Shown here one piece after another: positions 47,342-57,996 of a stretch of DNA of 64,000 nt. Below the pieces are notes generated by a model, which saw only the letters and a list, made by a program, of their open reading frames with translations, did no database searches and had not been told where the DNA came from. How positions within the stretch are numbered: the stretch's first letter is position 1; each line of letters opens with the position of its first letter. This stretch comes from CBDDKW01 sp965230425 (GTDB lineage: Bacteria; Pseudomonadota; Gammaproteobacteria; UBA1113). The translations under genes and the position numbers were made by a program. The stretch covers positions 74,346-138,345 of the forward strand of contig CBDDKW010000018.1 in NCBI GenBank assembly GCA_965230425.1. The letters run 5' to 3'.

Positions 47342-47782
47342 CTAATTCACCTCAACAATTTCAACACGAATGTATAATTCTTGTCCCGCCAGTGGATGAT
47401 TAAAATCTACCGTGGCCGTCTCATCATCAAAGCTGCGGATCACCCCCGGTACAGGCTCACCACCCATACGTTCGAATTCAATAATTAAGCCATTTTCTAA
47501 ATCAAGCGTTGCGGGAAATTGGTCACGAGGTACTTTGTGAAAGTTAGCTGGATTAGGCATACCGTAGGCATCATCTGGAGCTAGATTAAAGGCTTTCTTT
47601 TCTCCTGCCTGTAAGCCCATTAATTGTTGTTCAAAGCCAGCAGAGAGACTGCCATCTCCCATCACAATCCGCGCAGGCTTGTGGCTAGTGCGAGTACTGT
47701 CTGCAACGGAACCATCCATTAATTTGATATCTACATGCATGATGACTTCACTATCGGCTTGAATTATTTTATCTTTGTTCAT
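47342..47782 (-). CDS. fkpB: FKBP-type peptidyl-prolyl isomerase, SlyD/SlpA family
   Basis: 146 aa cytoplasmic isomerase. The FKBP strands and the inserted-flap domain of SlyD/SlpA are visible: MHVDIKLMDGSVADSTR, ARIVMGDGSLSAGFEQQLMGLQAGEKKAFNLAPDDAYG split around the flap, and DFNHPLAGQELYIRVEI. There is no His-rich metal tail, so SlpA/FkpB fits better than SlyD. In E. coli the gene follows lspA; here lspA is about 4 kb upstream on the same strand. Confidence 0.88.
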   Translation of the reverse strand: MNKDKIIQADSEVIMHVDIKLMDGSVADSTRTSHKPARIVMGDGSLSAGFEQQLMGLQAGEKKAFNLAPDDAYGMPNPANFHKVPRDQFPATLDLENGLIIEFERMGGEPVPGVIRSFDDETATVDFNHPLAGQELYIRVEIVEVN

Positions 47783-47878
47783 TTTTTATCCTCAGTAATC
47801 AGCCAATAAGTATAATTAACTTACACCATCAATACAATCAAGGATGCTATGCATCATTTATGCTGTTTAGACAGGAAC

Positions 47879-49384
47879 CTATCGGTCTAAGCGGGTCTGG
47901 GAAGACTTATCAACAGTGGGAGCTGGGCCATGTTTAATGATGTTGGCGGGTTTCTCACCCTCAGGAAAAGCCTTTTCAAGATCTCGAGTGTCACTGGTCT
48001 TACCACGACTCAAGGCAAACATGACTAAAGCTTGACCTCGCGCTAGCACCTCTGGATCAAAATGCTCGGTTTGCTCATCAATTAACTTATCACGCGCTTG
48101 ATCATGTGCGGTGGTTTCACGCTGGTGTTTAGCCAATTGCTCATGGCTGCGTGTCCTTTCCTGTCTTTCTTGCAGATGATAAATATCAGTAATCCCTTGC
48201 ATAGCTTCCTGATATTGGCTCGGTGTCATATGACCTGCTTTTACCCATGTATAAAATTGATAGGCCTTCGCTTGCAAGCCAGCTACGGAATAACGTGTCA
48301 TGCGTAACTTTTCTTTCACAGTGGTATCAATGAAAGTTTTCTTCATTTTACCCTTGAGGATCCGAGCAGTTTCATAGGTGTTAAATAGCCCTTTATTAAA
48401 CACTGTAGCAAATAACTGGCGGAACACTTGAGTCACATTATCGACAAACTTAGCAAAGCCTCGCTGAGCTATTGTATGTTTTTTTGCATCCTTCGCAATA
48501 GGATCTAATAAAGTCCGCTTTAGTGCAAATTCAATATCATCGATGATATCTTCACAATCATTGGCGGTCATGTAATTACTTGTAGAGCTAGTCCTTTGAT
48601 AATCTTTGATTTGCTCTTGGATAGGCTGTAAAGCCTTAATAGCATCTGCTAAATATCTTTTCCTAGCACTGTTGTTGGTATCGCTGATTTTCTTTTTTAA
48701 TATGCGGATGGTATTTGCCAACTCAGGCGCAAAACTTGTTAATAGGTGTCTGGCGGCCTGATCTTCTTTTGCGCGTCCATTATGATCATAGTCACGCTGC
48801 TCGTCATATTCTTCAATACGTTTTTTTCTAATCGACGTAAATGCTGCAGCGGTTTGTTTCTGCGCCTCGGTTACTTCTTGCTCTAAGCCTAATACTTCTT
48901 TATGCCGCATTGCTACTTTACTTAAAGCTGCTGCTGCCGCTTGCATACCTTGAGCTGCGGAACGTAACTGCTTATATAAATCATATTGAAATACTCTATG
49001 TTCTTCATCATTATCCTGCGTGTATAACGCAGCCATCCTGTATCGATCATTAAAATATTCCTGTGCTTTAGCATAATGATCACGACACTGCGTCACCTCA
49101 ATATGGCCATTCAAGCCAGCCAATTCACGTCGATTACGCTTAGCTTGTTGTTTAATTTCTTTTAGGAGAGCTTGATCTAATTGATTGGGGGTTTTGCTAT
49201 CAAATGCGACTAACGAACGGATTTGCTGCTGTAAACCAACTAACTGCTTTTTGGCTTGAAGAAGGTTTTCAATAACGACGGGGCTAGTATAAGCCTTCTT
49301 CAAAGCTAAAGAGCAACGTTTAAGTTGGGCATCATACAATTTTAGCATGCCCTCTAATAATGTATTTTGCTGACCGCTCGGCAT
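47879..49384 (-). CDS. Uncharacterised helical, coiled-coil protein, 501 aa
   Basis: I do not recognise this protein. It is highly charged, Gln/Lys/Ala-rich and almost wholly alpha-helical, with coiled-coil stretches around residues 20-75, 130-185 and 395-440. It has no signal peptide or membrane helix; the only mildly hydrophobic stretch is near residues 315-335 (FVDNVTQVFRQLFATVFN). The C-terminus is polar (KSSQTRLDR). It stands between the histidine kinase and fkpB on the same strand. Size and composition resemble Legionellales effectors, which is inference only. Confidence 0.6.
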   Translation of the reverse strand: MPSGQQNTLLEGMLKLYDAQLKRCSLALKKAYTSPVVIENLLQAKKQLVGLQQQIRSLVAFDSKTPNQLDQALLKEIKQQAKRNRRELAGLNGHIEVTQCRDHYAKAQEYFNDRYRMAALYTQDNDEEHRVFQYDLYKQLRSAAQGMQAAAAALSKVAMRHKEVLGLEQEVTEAQKQTAAAFTSIRKKRIEEYDEQRDYDHNGRAKEDQAARHLLTSFAPELANTIRILKKKISDTNNSARKRYLADAIKALQPIQEQIKDYQRTSSTSNYMTANDCEDIIDDIEFALKRTLLDPIAKDAKKHTIAQRGFAKFVDNVTQVFRQLFATVFNKGLFNTYETARILKGKMKKTFIDTTVKEKLRMTRYSVAGLQAKAYQFYTWVKAGHMTPSQYQEAMQGITDIYHLQERQERTRSHEQLAKHQRETTAHDQARDKLIDEQTEHFDPEVLARGQALVMFALSRGKTSDTRDLEKAFPEGEKPANIIKHGPAPTVDKSSQTRLDR

Positions 49385-49467
49385 ATCTATACCCGCTATG
49401 TTTCGTAGTTATAATAATTCTAGCAGCAAATTTACCCTAAAAAGCTTAAGTAGACATTAACTCATGT

Positions 49468-51438
49468 CTAATTGATACCCCGTGCTTTTCGGCTCATAAT
49501 CAACAATACTTCGCGAAAATCATGGAAAGAGGCAGGCTTTGTTAAGAAACCATCCATTCCAGCCTCTAAACATGCTTGCTTGTATTCTTCTGTTGCATTA
49601 CCGGTCAAAGCAATAATTGGGATTTGTTTATCGATTTCATTATCTCTAGCGCGAATTTCTTTGGTCAGAGTGACGCCATCTTTATCTGGTAAACCAATAT
49701 CCATGAGCACAATATGGTACTCTGCCAAGTTCATAGCTAAGGCTCGTTTGGCAGTGCTGACAATTTCCACATGACATCCCAGCATTTCCCACATGGCCTT
49801 ACAAGCCAATTGTGCTACTTGATTATCTTCCACTAATAAAATGCGTAATTGCTCGTGATTTAAATATTGTTGCGGTGCGGTTATGTCCTGCGGCACAATG
49901 TTCATGACATCGAATAATGTTGAAAATAACTCAGTGGGTAATGTTGGTTTTAATATGACTTTATCAAACCCTGAAGATAACATAGCTTGCGTGCGCTCAA
50001 GTGGTAATGTATCAGTATGTAGCAGGACTTTAAGTTGCGGGTTTGGATGGCGCTTACGCAGAGTTGAAGCGAAGGCGATGGGGGTACCTGTTTTAACATC
50101 AATATCAATAATAACCATATCATGATTAAAATTTTCTTCTAAATAGCTTTCAGAAGATCTAATATTATTGAACAGCTCCTCACTGGACATAATATCGCAG
50201 CTTCTACCCTGTAATTGTTTCCGCAATAATGCCTTGGATATTTCATCATCAGAGACAACTGCTAGAGAAAGATCGGTAGGTAGTTCTTTGCTAACGACCT
50301 CATCATTCATCTCTTGTTGTAATTCACAAGGCAGCGTGCAAGTAAAAGTAGAACCTTCATCAACGGTAGATTCAACACTGATTTCTCCTGACAGCAATTC
50401 AACAAAAGAAGAGACAATAGATAACCCAAGCCCAGCACCTTGATAGCGAGACTCTTGGTAAGTAAGCTTCACCCGCGCAAAACGCTCAAAAATCTGCTCT
50501 AGTTTATCCTCTGGAATACCAATACCGGTATCTTTTACCTGAATTAATAAAGTTGATATATTCCCCTCTCTGAATTTTTCTGACACTTCAACGATAATAT
50601 GACCTGCAGGTGTAAACTTAATGGCATTACCCACTAAATTTAAGATAATACGTTTCACTAAGGATGGATCAGTAATAATCTGTCTGGGTAAGTTATAGGG
50701 ATAACAAACGTATAACTTAACGCCTTTATCCTGTATCTGCTTACCTAGCACTTGTAACATTTGCTCCATCATATTCAACAAATCCACAGGCTGCGGATTA
50801 ACAACCACTTTATCTGCTTCAATTTGAGTAAAGCTTAATAAATCTTGCACAAAAGTCAGTAAGATATTGGCTGACTCATTAATTGCATTAATATATTCTT
50901 TTTGTTCATGACTGTGAGGCTGCATACTTAAGACTTGCGCCATACCCATAATACCATTTAAAGGGGTACGAAAATCATGACTGATAGAGGCTAGGAATTC
51001 AGTCTGTGCTTTATTTGCGGCCTCTGCTGCTTCTTTATCTGCTCTTTCTGCTATTAAATCTTCCTCAAGTTTTTTCCGCTCAGTGATATCCACTGAACTG
51101 CCAATGGTCCCAATGGTCTCACCCTTATCATCTCTTAAGGGTGCTTTGGTGATCAAAAATATAAATTCTTTACCCTGTTTACCTCGCACGACTTCTTCAC
51201 ATTGATAAATTTCACCAGTTTTCATTACCATCTTATCATTTGCAACTAAAGTCTCTGCCGTTTCTGCCCAAGGTAATTCAAAATCAGTTCTACCAATTAC
51301 TTCATCCTTCGACACTAAGCCTAAAGTATCCAGAAATGCTTGATTACAGCCTAAATACCGTCCTGATTTATCTTTCCACCAAAAATTAATACTGAGAGAA
51401 TTGACAATGTTTTCTTCTGTAAAATTATAGCTCGACAT
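49468..51438 (-). CDS. PAS-containing hybrid sensor histidine kinase
   Basis: 656 aa, no membrane helix. PAS domain at about 10-120, HisKA with phospho-acceptor H154 in SISHDFRTPLNG, HATPase with N-box LNLVGNAIKF, G1 KDTGIGIP and G2 GAGLGLSIV. A receiver-like domain around 390-510 keeps VIIDID and K497, and a complete receiver at 531-645 has D580 and K634. There is no C-terminal HPt, so phosphate must pass to a separate HPt or response regulator. The build resembles ArcB and Legionella cytoplasmic kinases. It is transcribed alone; no cognate regulator is adjacent. Confidence 0.92.
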   Translation of the reverse strand: MSSYNFTEENIVNSLSINFWWKDKSGRYLGCNQAFLDTLGLVSKDEVIGRTDFELPWAETAETLVANDKMVMKTGEIYQCEEVVRGKQGKEFIFLITKAPLRDDKGETIGTIGSSVDITERKKLEEDLIAERADKEAAEAANKAQTEFLASISHDFRTPLNGIMGMAQVLSMQPHSHEQKEYINAINESANILLTFVQDLLSFTQIEADKVVVNPQPVDLLNMMEQMLQVLGKQIQDKGVKLYVCYPYNLPRQIITDPSLVKRIILNLVGNAIKFTPAGHIIVEVSEKFREGNISTLLIQVKDTGIGIPEDKLEQIFERFARVKLTYQESRYQGAGLGLSIVSSFVELLSGEISVESTVDEGSTFTCTLPCELQQEMNDEVVSKELPTDLSLAVVSDDEISKALLRKQLQGRSCDIMSSEELFNNIRSSESYLEENFNHDMVIIDIDVKTGTPIAFASTLRKRHPNPQLKVLLHTDTLPLERTQAMLSSGFDKVILKPTLPTELFSTLFDVMNIVPQDITAPQQYLNHEQLRILLVEDNQVAQLACKAMWEMLGCHVEIVSTAKRALAMNLAEYHIVLMDIGLPDKDGVTLTKEIRARDNEIDKQIPIIALTGNATEEYKQACLEAGMDGFLTKPASFHDFREVLLIMSRKARGIN

Positions 51439-51596
51439 AACACTACCTACTTAAAGTTAGTACGAACAATATCAATTTTGTTATAGATATTATTGCACTT
51501 GATATTAGATCGAAATTAATAATTATTGGCTAACTATAGCACTAAAATTAACTCAAAAACATAGAATAAATAACCGCATGAAAAATAGCGATTTTT

Positions 51597-52106
51597 TTAA
51601 GATTTAGGTGTACGACCGCTCGGATTTCGTAACATATCAATCACCAACATGGCGGCGCCGATGCAGATGGCTGAGTCGGCGATATTAAAGGCGGGCCAGG
51701 CCCAGGTTTTGACATAAAATAAGAGAAAATCAACCACATAGCCTAATGTAATGCGATCATATAAATTGCCCAGTGCACCACCAATAATTAAGGCAATGGC
51801 AATCAACAGCCATTTTTTCTGGGGTAGTAATCTGAGTAACCACAGACTTAAGCCAATACTCACTATAACCGTTACCGCGGCTAATAGCGGTGTTTGCCAG
51901 CCGCTGGCATTGGTGAGAAAACTAAAGGCTGCTCCGGTATTGCGCCATGAGACTAAATTAAAGAATGGGAATATGGGAATTTGTTGTCCCAGACTTAAAT
52001 GTGCTTGGATCGCATGCTTTGACCATTGATCTAAGAGGATCACTATTACACTGATCACTAACCAACGTGCGTTTTGTAAATACCAAGTTTTTTTGTCTAC
52101 CATCAT
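51597..52106 (-). CDS. lspA: Lipoprotein signal peptidase II
   Basis: Inner-membrane aspartyl protease cleaving prolipoprotein signal peptides. 169 aa with four membrane helices. The catalytic-site motifs are present: NTGAAFSFL, then GGALGNLYDRITLGYVVDFL, and WPAFNIADSAICIGA (the Asp residues in NLYDR and NIADS). It begins 6 bases after ileS, in the usual ribF-ileS-lspA order. Confidence 0.97.
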   Translation of the reverse strand: MMVDKKTWYLQNARWLVISVIVILLDQWSKHAIQAHLSLGQQIPIFPFFNLVSWRNTGAAFSFLTNASGWQTPLLAAVTVIVSIGLSLWLLRLLPQKKWLLIAIALIIGGALGNLYDRITLGYVVDFLLFYVKTWAWPAFNIADSAICIGAAMLVIDMLRNPSGRTPKS

Positions 52107-52112
52107 CAGCCT

Positions 52113-54944
52113 TTATGCAAATGCTCGTTTTTCACCACTGCCAGCAACGTTCTCTATACAACGGCCACAGAGCTCGGGATGTTCCTTATTCATACCAATA
52201 TCTGCCACACGGTGCCAACAACGCACGCATTTCTCATTAGCTGTTTTACTCACCTGTAAATGTAGCTGTGGAATATCCGTTGCCACCGCAGATTCAGGTT
52301 TATCATTTGCTGGCATTAACTGTGCCGTAGAGGTAATCAATACAAAGCGTAGTTCATTACTTAATTTAGCAAGTTGTTGGTACAATTCGTCATCACAATA
52401 CAGCGTTACTTCTGCCTCTAAGGCTGAGCCTAACTCACCCTCTGCACGTAAACCTTCTACCACTTTATTCACTTCATCACGTACTTTCATGAGGCTTTGC
52501 CAGTAGGCTTGATCTAGCGCTTGGTGTTGCACAGGCACATCAAATAAACCTTCATACCATGTCGTTAAAAATACGGACTCAGCTCGCTCACCTGGAATAT
52601 GCTGCCATACTTCTTCTGCGGTAAAGCTTAAGATCGGTGCCAACCAGGCTGCCAGAGCTTGAACGATATGATACATGGCTGTTTGCGCTGAGCGTCGAGC
52701 TTGGCTGTTTGTTTGCGTGGTATATTGCCTGTCTTTAATAATATCCAAATAAAAACTACCCATTTCAATACCACAAAAATGATGTATCTTTTGGCAAACG
52801 ATATGAAATTGATAATCATCATAGGCTTGGATAATTTCTTGTTGCAATAACTTGGTTCGCTCTACTGCCCATGCATCTAAGGCAAGCAATTCTTCCGCGG
52901 GTAATAGATTTTGCGCCGGCTCAAAACCATGTAAGTTTGCCAGTAAAAAACGGCAAGTGTTGCGAATACGTCGGTAGGCATCGCTGGTGCGTTTTAAAAT
53001 TTCATCTGATACTGTAATTTCACTGTGATAATCGGTATTCGCTACCCACAGACGTAAAATATCAGCCCCTAAGCTATTAATCACTTTATCGGGCGCAATC
53101 ACATTGCCTAAGGATTTAGACATTTTGCGTTTTTTCGCATCCACTGCATACCCGTGGGTTAATACGGCTTTGTATGGGGCACTACCCTTAGAGGCTAGCG
53201 CAGATAGCAAAGAACTCTGGAACCAACCACGATGCTGATCTGAACCTTCTAAGTATAAATCAGCAGGATACTGTAAATTATTACGCGCATCTAAGACACA
53301 GGCATGGGTACAACCAGAATCAAACCAGACATCAAGACTGTCGGTTAATTTTTCATAATCCTTACCTTCAGCACCAAGCAATTCTGTCGGGTCTAAGTCA
53401 TACCAAGCATCTACACCGGCTTGCTCCACTAATTGCGCGACTTTTTCAATCAGGCCCTTGGTATCGGGGTGAATCTTACCGGTTTGTTTGTGGGAAAATA
53501 CGGGGATAGGTACACCCCAGGCCCGCTGGCGTGAGATACACCAATCCGGGCGTTGGCTGATCATACTGGCTAAACGTGCCTCTCCCCAACTAGGTACCCA
53601 CTGCACATGACCAATAGCCTCTAAGGCTTGTTCACGCAAACCATTAGTTTCCATACCGATAAACCACTGCGGAGTACCGCGGAAAATCAAGGGTGTTTTA
53701 TGACGCCAGCAATGCGGATAGCTGTGTTCTACTGTTTCTGTATGCACTAAATTACCGTGAATCTTTAATATATTGAGCACTTCGTCATTAGCTTTAAACA
53801 CATGTAAGCCAGCAAAGAATTGAGTATCTTCGGCAAAGCAACCATTAGCCTGCACTTGATGATCCACAGGTAAATTATATTTAACCCCTAACAGATAATC
53901 CTCTTGACCATGACCTGGCGCAGTATGCACCGCACCGGTACCTGACTCTATAGTGACATGCTCGCCTAAGACAATGGGTACATCACGTTCATAAAAGGGA
54001 TGACGGCATTTTAAACCTTCCACATCTTGACCTTGACAATAAGCCACAACGCGATAATGGCTTAACTCCCAACGCACGACTAAGTCTTTAACGAGGGCTT
54101 CGGCTACAAAAAAGTTTTCTTTGCCACGCGGACCTTCGGCATTAATAATCACGTAGTCTACTGTAGGATGTAATGCCACCGCTTCGTTGGCAGGTAAGGT
54201 CCAAGGGGTTGTGGTCCAAATCACTACGGATAAATCACCCTCGATATGCTTGTCTAAAGTGTGATTACAACGATCCCAAAAAACTTCTTCATCTAATACC
54301 CGAAAGGCGACATCAATAGCTGGTGATTTTTTATCTTCATACTCCACCTCCGCTTCTGCGAGAGCAGAACCACAAGCTGTACACCAATGTACTGGTTTAT
54401 AACCACGGTGAGTATGGCCTTTATCAATGACATGACCTAAAGTACGGATGATATTTGCCTCAAATTGATAATCCATGGTGATATAGGGATTTTCCCATTC
54501 ACCAAAGATGCCTAAGCGTTTAAAGGCATCACGCTGAATATCGATTTGACCACGGGCATAATCGCGACAGGCTTGGCGAAATTCTTTAGCTGTCACATTA
54601 ATACCAGCTTTACCGAGTTTCTTTTCTACATTCAATTCAATAGGTAAACCATGGCAATCCCAACCGGGCACATAGGGACTATCAAAGCCACTGAAGCTTT
54701 TACTTTTTATGACAATATCTTTGAGTACCTTATTCACCGCATGGCCAATGTGGATTTTACCATTGGCATAGGGAGGACCATCATGCAGAATGAATTTAGG
54801 CCGCCCTGCAAAGGTGGCACGGATTTTTTCGTATAAGCCCTGTTGCTGCCACTGCGCCAGCATACCTGGCTCACGGTTAGCCAAATTACCTTTCATTGGA
54901 AAGTCAGTTTTGGGTAAATTTAAGGTATCTTTATAATCTGTCAT
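52113..54944 (-). CDS. ileS: Isoleucine--tRNA ligase
   Basis: 943-aa class I synthetase. HIGH motif in PPYANGKIHIGHAVNK near residue 57, the CP1 editing domain, KMSKS in KKRKMSKSLGN near residue 605, and a C-terminal zinc motif CVRCWHRVADIG ... CGRCIENV. The start overlaps the end of ribF by 4 bases, and lspA follows after 6 bases, so all three are cotranscribed. Confidence 0.98.
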   Translation of the reverse strand: MTDYKDTLNLPKTDFPMKGNLANREPGMLAQWQQQGLYEKIRATFAGRPKFILHDGPPYANGKIHIGHAVNKVLKDIVIKSKSFSGFDSPYVPGWDCHGLPIELNVEKKLGKAGINVTAKEFRQACRDYARGQIDIQRDAFKRLGIFGEWENPYITMDYQFEANIIRTLGHVIDKGHTHRGYKPVHWCTACGSALAEAEVEYEDKKSPAIDVAFRVLDEEVFWDRCNHTLDKHIEGDLSVVIWTTTPWTLPANEAVALHPTVDYVIINAEGPRGKENFFVAEALVKDLVVRWELSHYRVVAYCQGQDVEGLKCRHPFYERDVPIVLGEHVTIESGTGAVHTAPGHGQEDYLLGVKYNLPVDHQVQANGCFAEDTQFFAGLHVFKANDEVLNILKIHGNLVHTETVEHSYPHCWRHKTPLIFRGTPQWFIGMETNGLREQALEAIGHVQWVPSWGEARLASMISQRPDWCISRQRAWGVPIPVFSHKQTGKIHPDTKGLIEKVAQLVEQAGVDAWYDLDPTELLGAEGKDYEKLTDSLDVWFDSGCTHACVLDARNNLQYPADLYLEGSDQHRGWFQSSLLSALASKGSAPYKAVLTHGYAVDAKKRKMSKSLGNVIAPDKVINSLGADILRLWVANTDYHSEITVSDEILKRTSDAYRRIRNTCRFLLANLHGFEPAQNLLPAEELLALDAWAVERTKLLQQEIIQAYDDYQFHIVCQKIHHFCGIEMGSFYLDIIKDRQYTTQTNSQARRSAQTAMYHIVQALAAWLAPILSFTAEEVWQHIPGERAESVFLTTWYEGLFDVPVQHQALDQAYWQSLMKVRDEVNKVVEGLRAEGELGSALEAEVTLYCDDELYQQLAKLSNELRFVLITSTAQLMPANDKPESAVATDIPQLHLQVSKTANEKCVRCWHRVADIGMNKEHPELCGRCIENVAGSGEKRAFA

Positions 54945-55876
54945 GAATCATTATCCAAAAAATACTGTTGTGCCTGCGCTGCATCAGTGCTTATCTGTTG
55001 TTTCAATGCCGCAAAGGATTCAAAGCGTTGTTCATCCCGAATTTTACGCACAAATTCTACTTCAACATAGCGCCCATAAATATCTTGCGCAAAATTAAAC
55101 AAGTGTACTTCTAAAAGCGTTTTAGTGCCATCAAAAGTTGGCCGATTGCCCAAATTTGCCACACCTGTATACACCTGTGAACCTAATCCATATAGTTTGA
55201 TAGCATAAACGCCCTGTAAAGGACTCACCTGCCGGTGTAAGTAAATATTCGCCGTTGGAAAACCAATCTGCCGCCCGCGCTTATCCCCATGGGCAACACG
55301 GCCACACATGCTATAGGGCCGTCCTAATAATTGCTCTGCGGCAGCTAAGTCACCCGTCGCAAGTGCCTGACGAATGCGCGTACTACTAATACGCCCCTGA
55401 TCGTGTTGGACCTCAGCAATTTTCGCCACACTATAGCCATACTCCTGACTCATCTGTTCCAATAAGGCATAATTACCACGACGCTGATAACCGAAGTGAA
55501 AATCACCACCAACAATTAAATGCTGAATACCCAATTGCTGTACCAACAGCTCAGTGATGAAAGTTTCCGCAGGCATTTGCATAAAGGCCTTATTAAAGCT
55601 TAAACATAATACCTGATCCACATTAAACCGCGATAAAACCATTAACTTCTCGCGTAAGCGGGTCAAACGCGCCGGCGCTTTCTCTGCCATAAAGTACTCT
55701 TTCGACTGCGGCTCAAAAATAATCACGACACTGGGTAGTTGATACTCTAGGGACTTTTCTTGGAGTTGATTCAGTACTTGCTGATGGCCTAAATGGATCC
55801 CATCAAAATTACCAATACTTGCGACGCATCCATGATGCTGAGGTTGAATATTTTGTAAACCTCGAATTAATTGCAT
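54941..55876 (-). CDS. ribF: Bifunctional riboflavin kinase / FAD synthetase
   Basis: 311 aa. The N-terminal adenylyltransferase domain has SIGNFDGIHLGHQQVL and VGGDFHFGYQRRG, then ISSTRIRQAL. The C-terminal kinase domain has GDKRGRQIGFPTANI and EVHLFNF. It makes FMN and FAD from riboflavin. It overlaps ileS by 4 bases and murJ by 10 bases. Confidence 0.97.
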   Translation of the reverse strand: MQLIRGLQNIQPQHHGCVASIGNFDGIHLGHQQVLNQLQEKSLEYQLPSVVIIFEPQSKEYFMAEKAPARLTRLREKLMVLSRFNVDQVLCLSFNKAFMQMPAETFITELLVQQLGIQHLIVGGDFHFGYQRRGNYALLEQMSQEYGYSVAKIAEVQHDQGRISSTRIRQALATGDLAAAEQLLGRPYSMCGRVAHGDKRGRQIGFPTANIYLHRQVSPLQGVYAIKLYGLGSQVYTGVANLGNRPTFDGTKTLLEVHLFNFAQDIYGRYVEVEFVRKIRDEQRFESFAALKQQISTDAAQAQQYFLDNDS

Positions 55877-56454
55877 GATGTGTCTTCCTCGGTTGGATTA
55901 CGTAAGAAATGGCGAATGCGCACACCACACAGTTGCAAGGTTAAACCATACACCAACACACTGCCTATCACTAACATGGCTAAATGGCTCGCACGCTGAT
56001 ACCACGCCCACTCTAGCCATGTGGGTAAAGACGCTGTGGTCAAGCACAGTAATAAGGCCATTGCCCCATTCGCAAGGCATAATTGACCAGCGAATTTCAG
56101 CCAACCAGGTTGTGGTATAAAGATACCCCTTTTACGCAACCCCCAAAATAATAAGGCGGAATTCAGGCTCGAAGACAGGGCCGTTGCCAAGGCTAGACCG
56201 GCATGAGCTAAGGGGAATACCAATAATAAATTTAATAACATATTTGTCACCATAGCGATGACGGCATATTTCACAGGGGTTTTTACATTCTGCTTAGCAT
56301 AAAAGCCCGATGCTAAGACTTTAATAAACATAAAACCTGGCACGCCTACAGCAAAGGCCCAGAGGCTGCGTTGTGCCATATGCACATCGAAGGCATTAAA
56401 CTTGCCATACTGTAGTAAAGTAGTCAGCAGCGGTCCTGCCAATATGAGTAAGCC
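55867..56454 (-). pseudogene. murJ: Lipid II flippase MurJ, C-terminal 195 codons only
   Basis: MurJ flips the cell-wall precursor lipid II across the inner membrane. Only the C-terminal portion is here, from GLLILAGPLLTTLLQYGKF (helix 9-10 region) through FYAKQNVKTPVKYA, the family's most typical stretch, to the end; about 315 N-terminal residues are missing. Upstream the same frame continues into an unrelated secreted protein of a different genome. murJ is essential in most bacteria, so this is a contig join, not a real truncation. The overlap with ribF is the normal gammaproteobacterial order. Confidence 0.88.
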
Positions 56455-56465
56455 TCCCAAAGGTT
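56446..56465. other. Chimeric junction between two genomes
   Basis: To the left, murJ, ribF, ileS and lspA are gammaproteobacterial and AT-rich. To the right, GC rises, synonymous codon choice shifts, and proteins look acidobacterial. The change falls within a few codons, at EPLG-GLLILAG. Bases near 56452-56463 could have served as short shared sequence for a false overlap. Both flanking reading frames happen to be in phase, which hides the join. Confidence 0.85.
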
Positions 56466-57936
56466 CGTTTCTCAAACGACCCGAGTAGAATATCGACGGC
56501 TGCTTTTCCTCGTTACTCGTGTTGTAGCTAAAAGCAAGATTTCCCTCGTGATCCTGGGAGGCCGCTCCCATGAAACGACTCGTGTCGTCAGTTCCTAGGG
56601 TCGATTGTTCCAGAAACGTGAAAACGCCACCGATCGGACGATTCAATTCCCAAACTCGTAAGCCTGCCCGATATGTTTGATCTTGAGGCGTAATCCTGAC
56701 GGTCTTGCTGATGACGAAAGACTCACTCGTACCAAAGTTTCGATAAGCGACGCGATACATAAGCCGATCACTCTGCGAGTCGAGATCCTCGCCCGGTTCA
56801 GGTTGTTTGATATCTGCACGTCCTACCGGGCTCGTCGGATCAAACTCAACTGTTCCGAGCGGTGAAAAAGCGGCCTCTGCGAAGGTTGAGTTAAGGACGT
56901 TATCGAAGTCGGGTCGAAACTCAAAGAGTCTCAATGCGTCTACCGGATCACCGTACTCATTCGCAGAATATCCAATGAACATCCCAGGTGTGCTTGCAGG
57001 TGGCGCTCTGAGACCGTCTAAGTCCACGGGCAGAATTCCGCCGATACGCATCGTTGTCGGTGAAGCGAGATCGAAGTAGATGAAACTCGCTGTTGGATCA
57101 CCCTGGATCATCTTCTTGATGTCGAAAGCGAAGGCTCCGGACCCGGCGTAATCACTTCCGAAGAATTCGTCCGTCGACATATAGAGGGCGTCGTGCCAGA
57201 AACCGAACTTCGGATAGTCATTGAGTTTTACGTTTGGCATGACGAACTCATAGATGTAGAACTCGCCGGTCGGATCTCCTGTTTTCGAGATCGCGATCAT
57301 TTGTCGGAATGGTGGTGTCGCTTTACAAAACTGACTGATCAGCCAACGGTCTGAAAGCGTGTCATACAAAACGATTGGATCGCCATCATTACGCACTGCG
57401 CATGCAGTTCCAAGCGGCTCGAACAGAGAACTCAACGCAAGTGGAGGCGTTAGCGGAGCACCTTTTTTGTTGTAGACGCGGAAAAGCGTGTTGACTGCCT
57501 GAACGTAATGATTGGGACCAATGTCACCAATCGTGTCGGGTGGGATGACTCGAAAGCCAAGAACAGCGGCATTGTCATTGCTACTCAAACCATCGAATGA
57601 CTGCAGCGGCGTCGGCATTGACCCGCTCCCGAATTTAGCGATTGCCGCGTCTTCCCCGTGGACGGCTCCTGGGATTTGTTTTCTGAAAGGCTCTTTGTTT
57701 TCAACAGTTCTCGCGTCAGAATCGGCTTTTCCGAGTCTACGGCTTTTGTTCTTGGCGTCAGGAACAGAATGACCCAGGTCTGCGACAGGTCTCGAAACCG
57801 CGAATTTCGCCGCCTGAATCTTCTGTGGGATGAGTTCTTCATAGACTCGTGCGGTTTCAGATTTCGTTGAAGCACGGTCTATCGGAATTGAAATTACGGC
57901 GAAGAGCAGTAAAACAAACAAAAAAGCCCTTTTCAT
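56455..57936 (-). CDS. Secreted protein of unknown function, C-terminus lost at junction
   Basis: About 494 residues remain. A signal peptide (MKRAFLFVLLLFAVISIPI) leads into a polar linker, then a body with PPDTIGDIGPNHYVQAVNT, DPIVLYDTLSDRWLISQF, DYPKFGFWHDALYMS and ASQDHEGNLAFSYN. These phrases recur in a family of large exported, probably beta-propeller proteins of Acidobacteriota and related phyla; no enzyme function is known to me. The last residues, YSGRLRNEPLG, would normally continue into further repeats; here they run into MurJ. Confidence 0.75.
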
Positions 57937-57996
57937 AGAATCTGAATTCTATCAAAAAAGGACTCGGTTCTGAGTAAATTCTTTGTTTCTTTCTAA

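Noticed and set aside
55867..57936. A single 689-aa protein fusing a secreted domain to MurJ
   Set aside because: The two halves belong to different genomes by composition and homology, the MurJ half lacks its N-terminal helices, and the change point is abrupt. A join artefact explains it better than a gene fusion.
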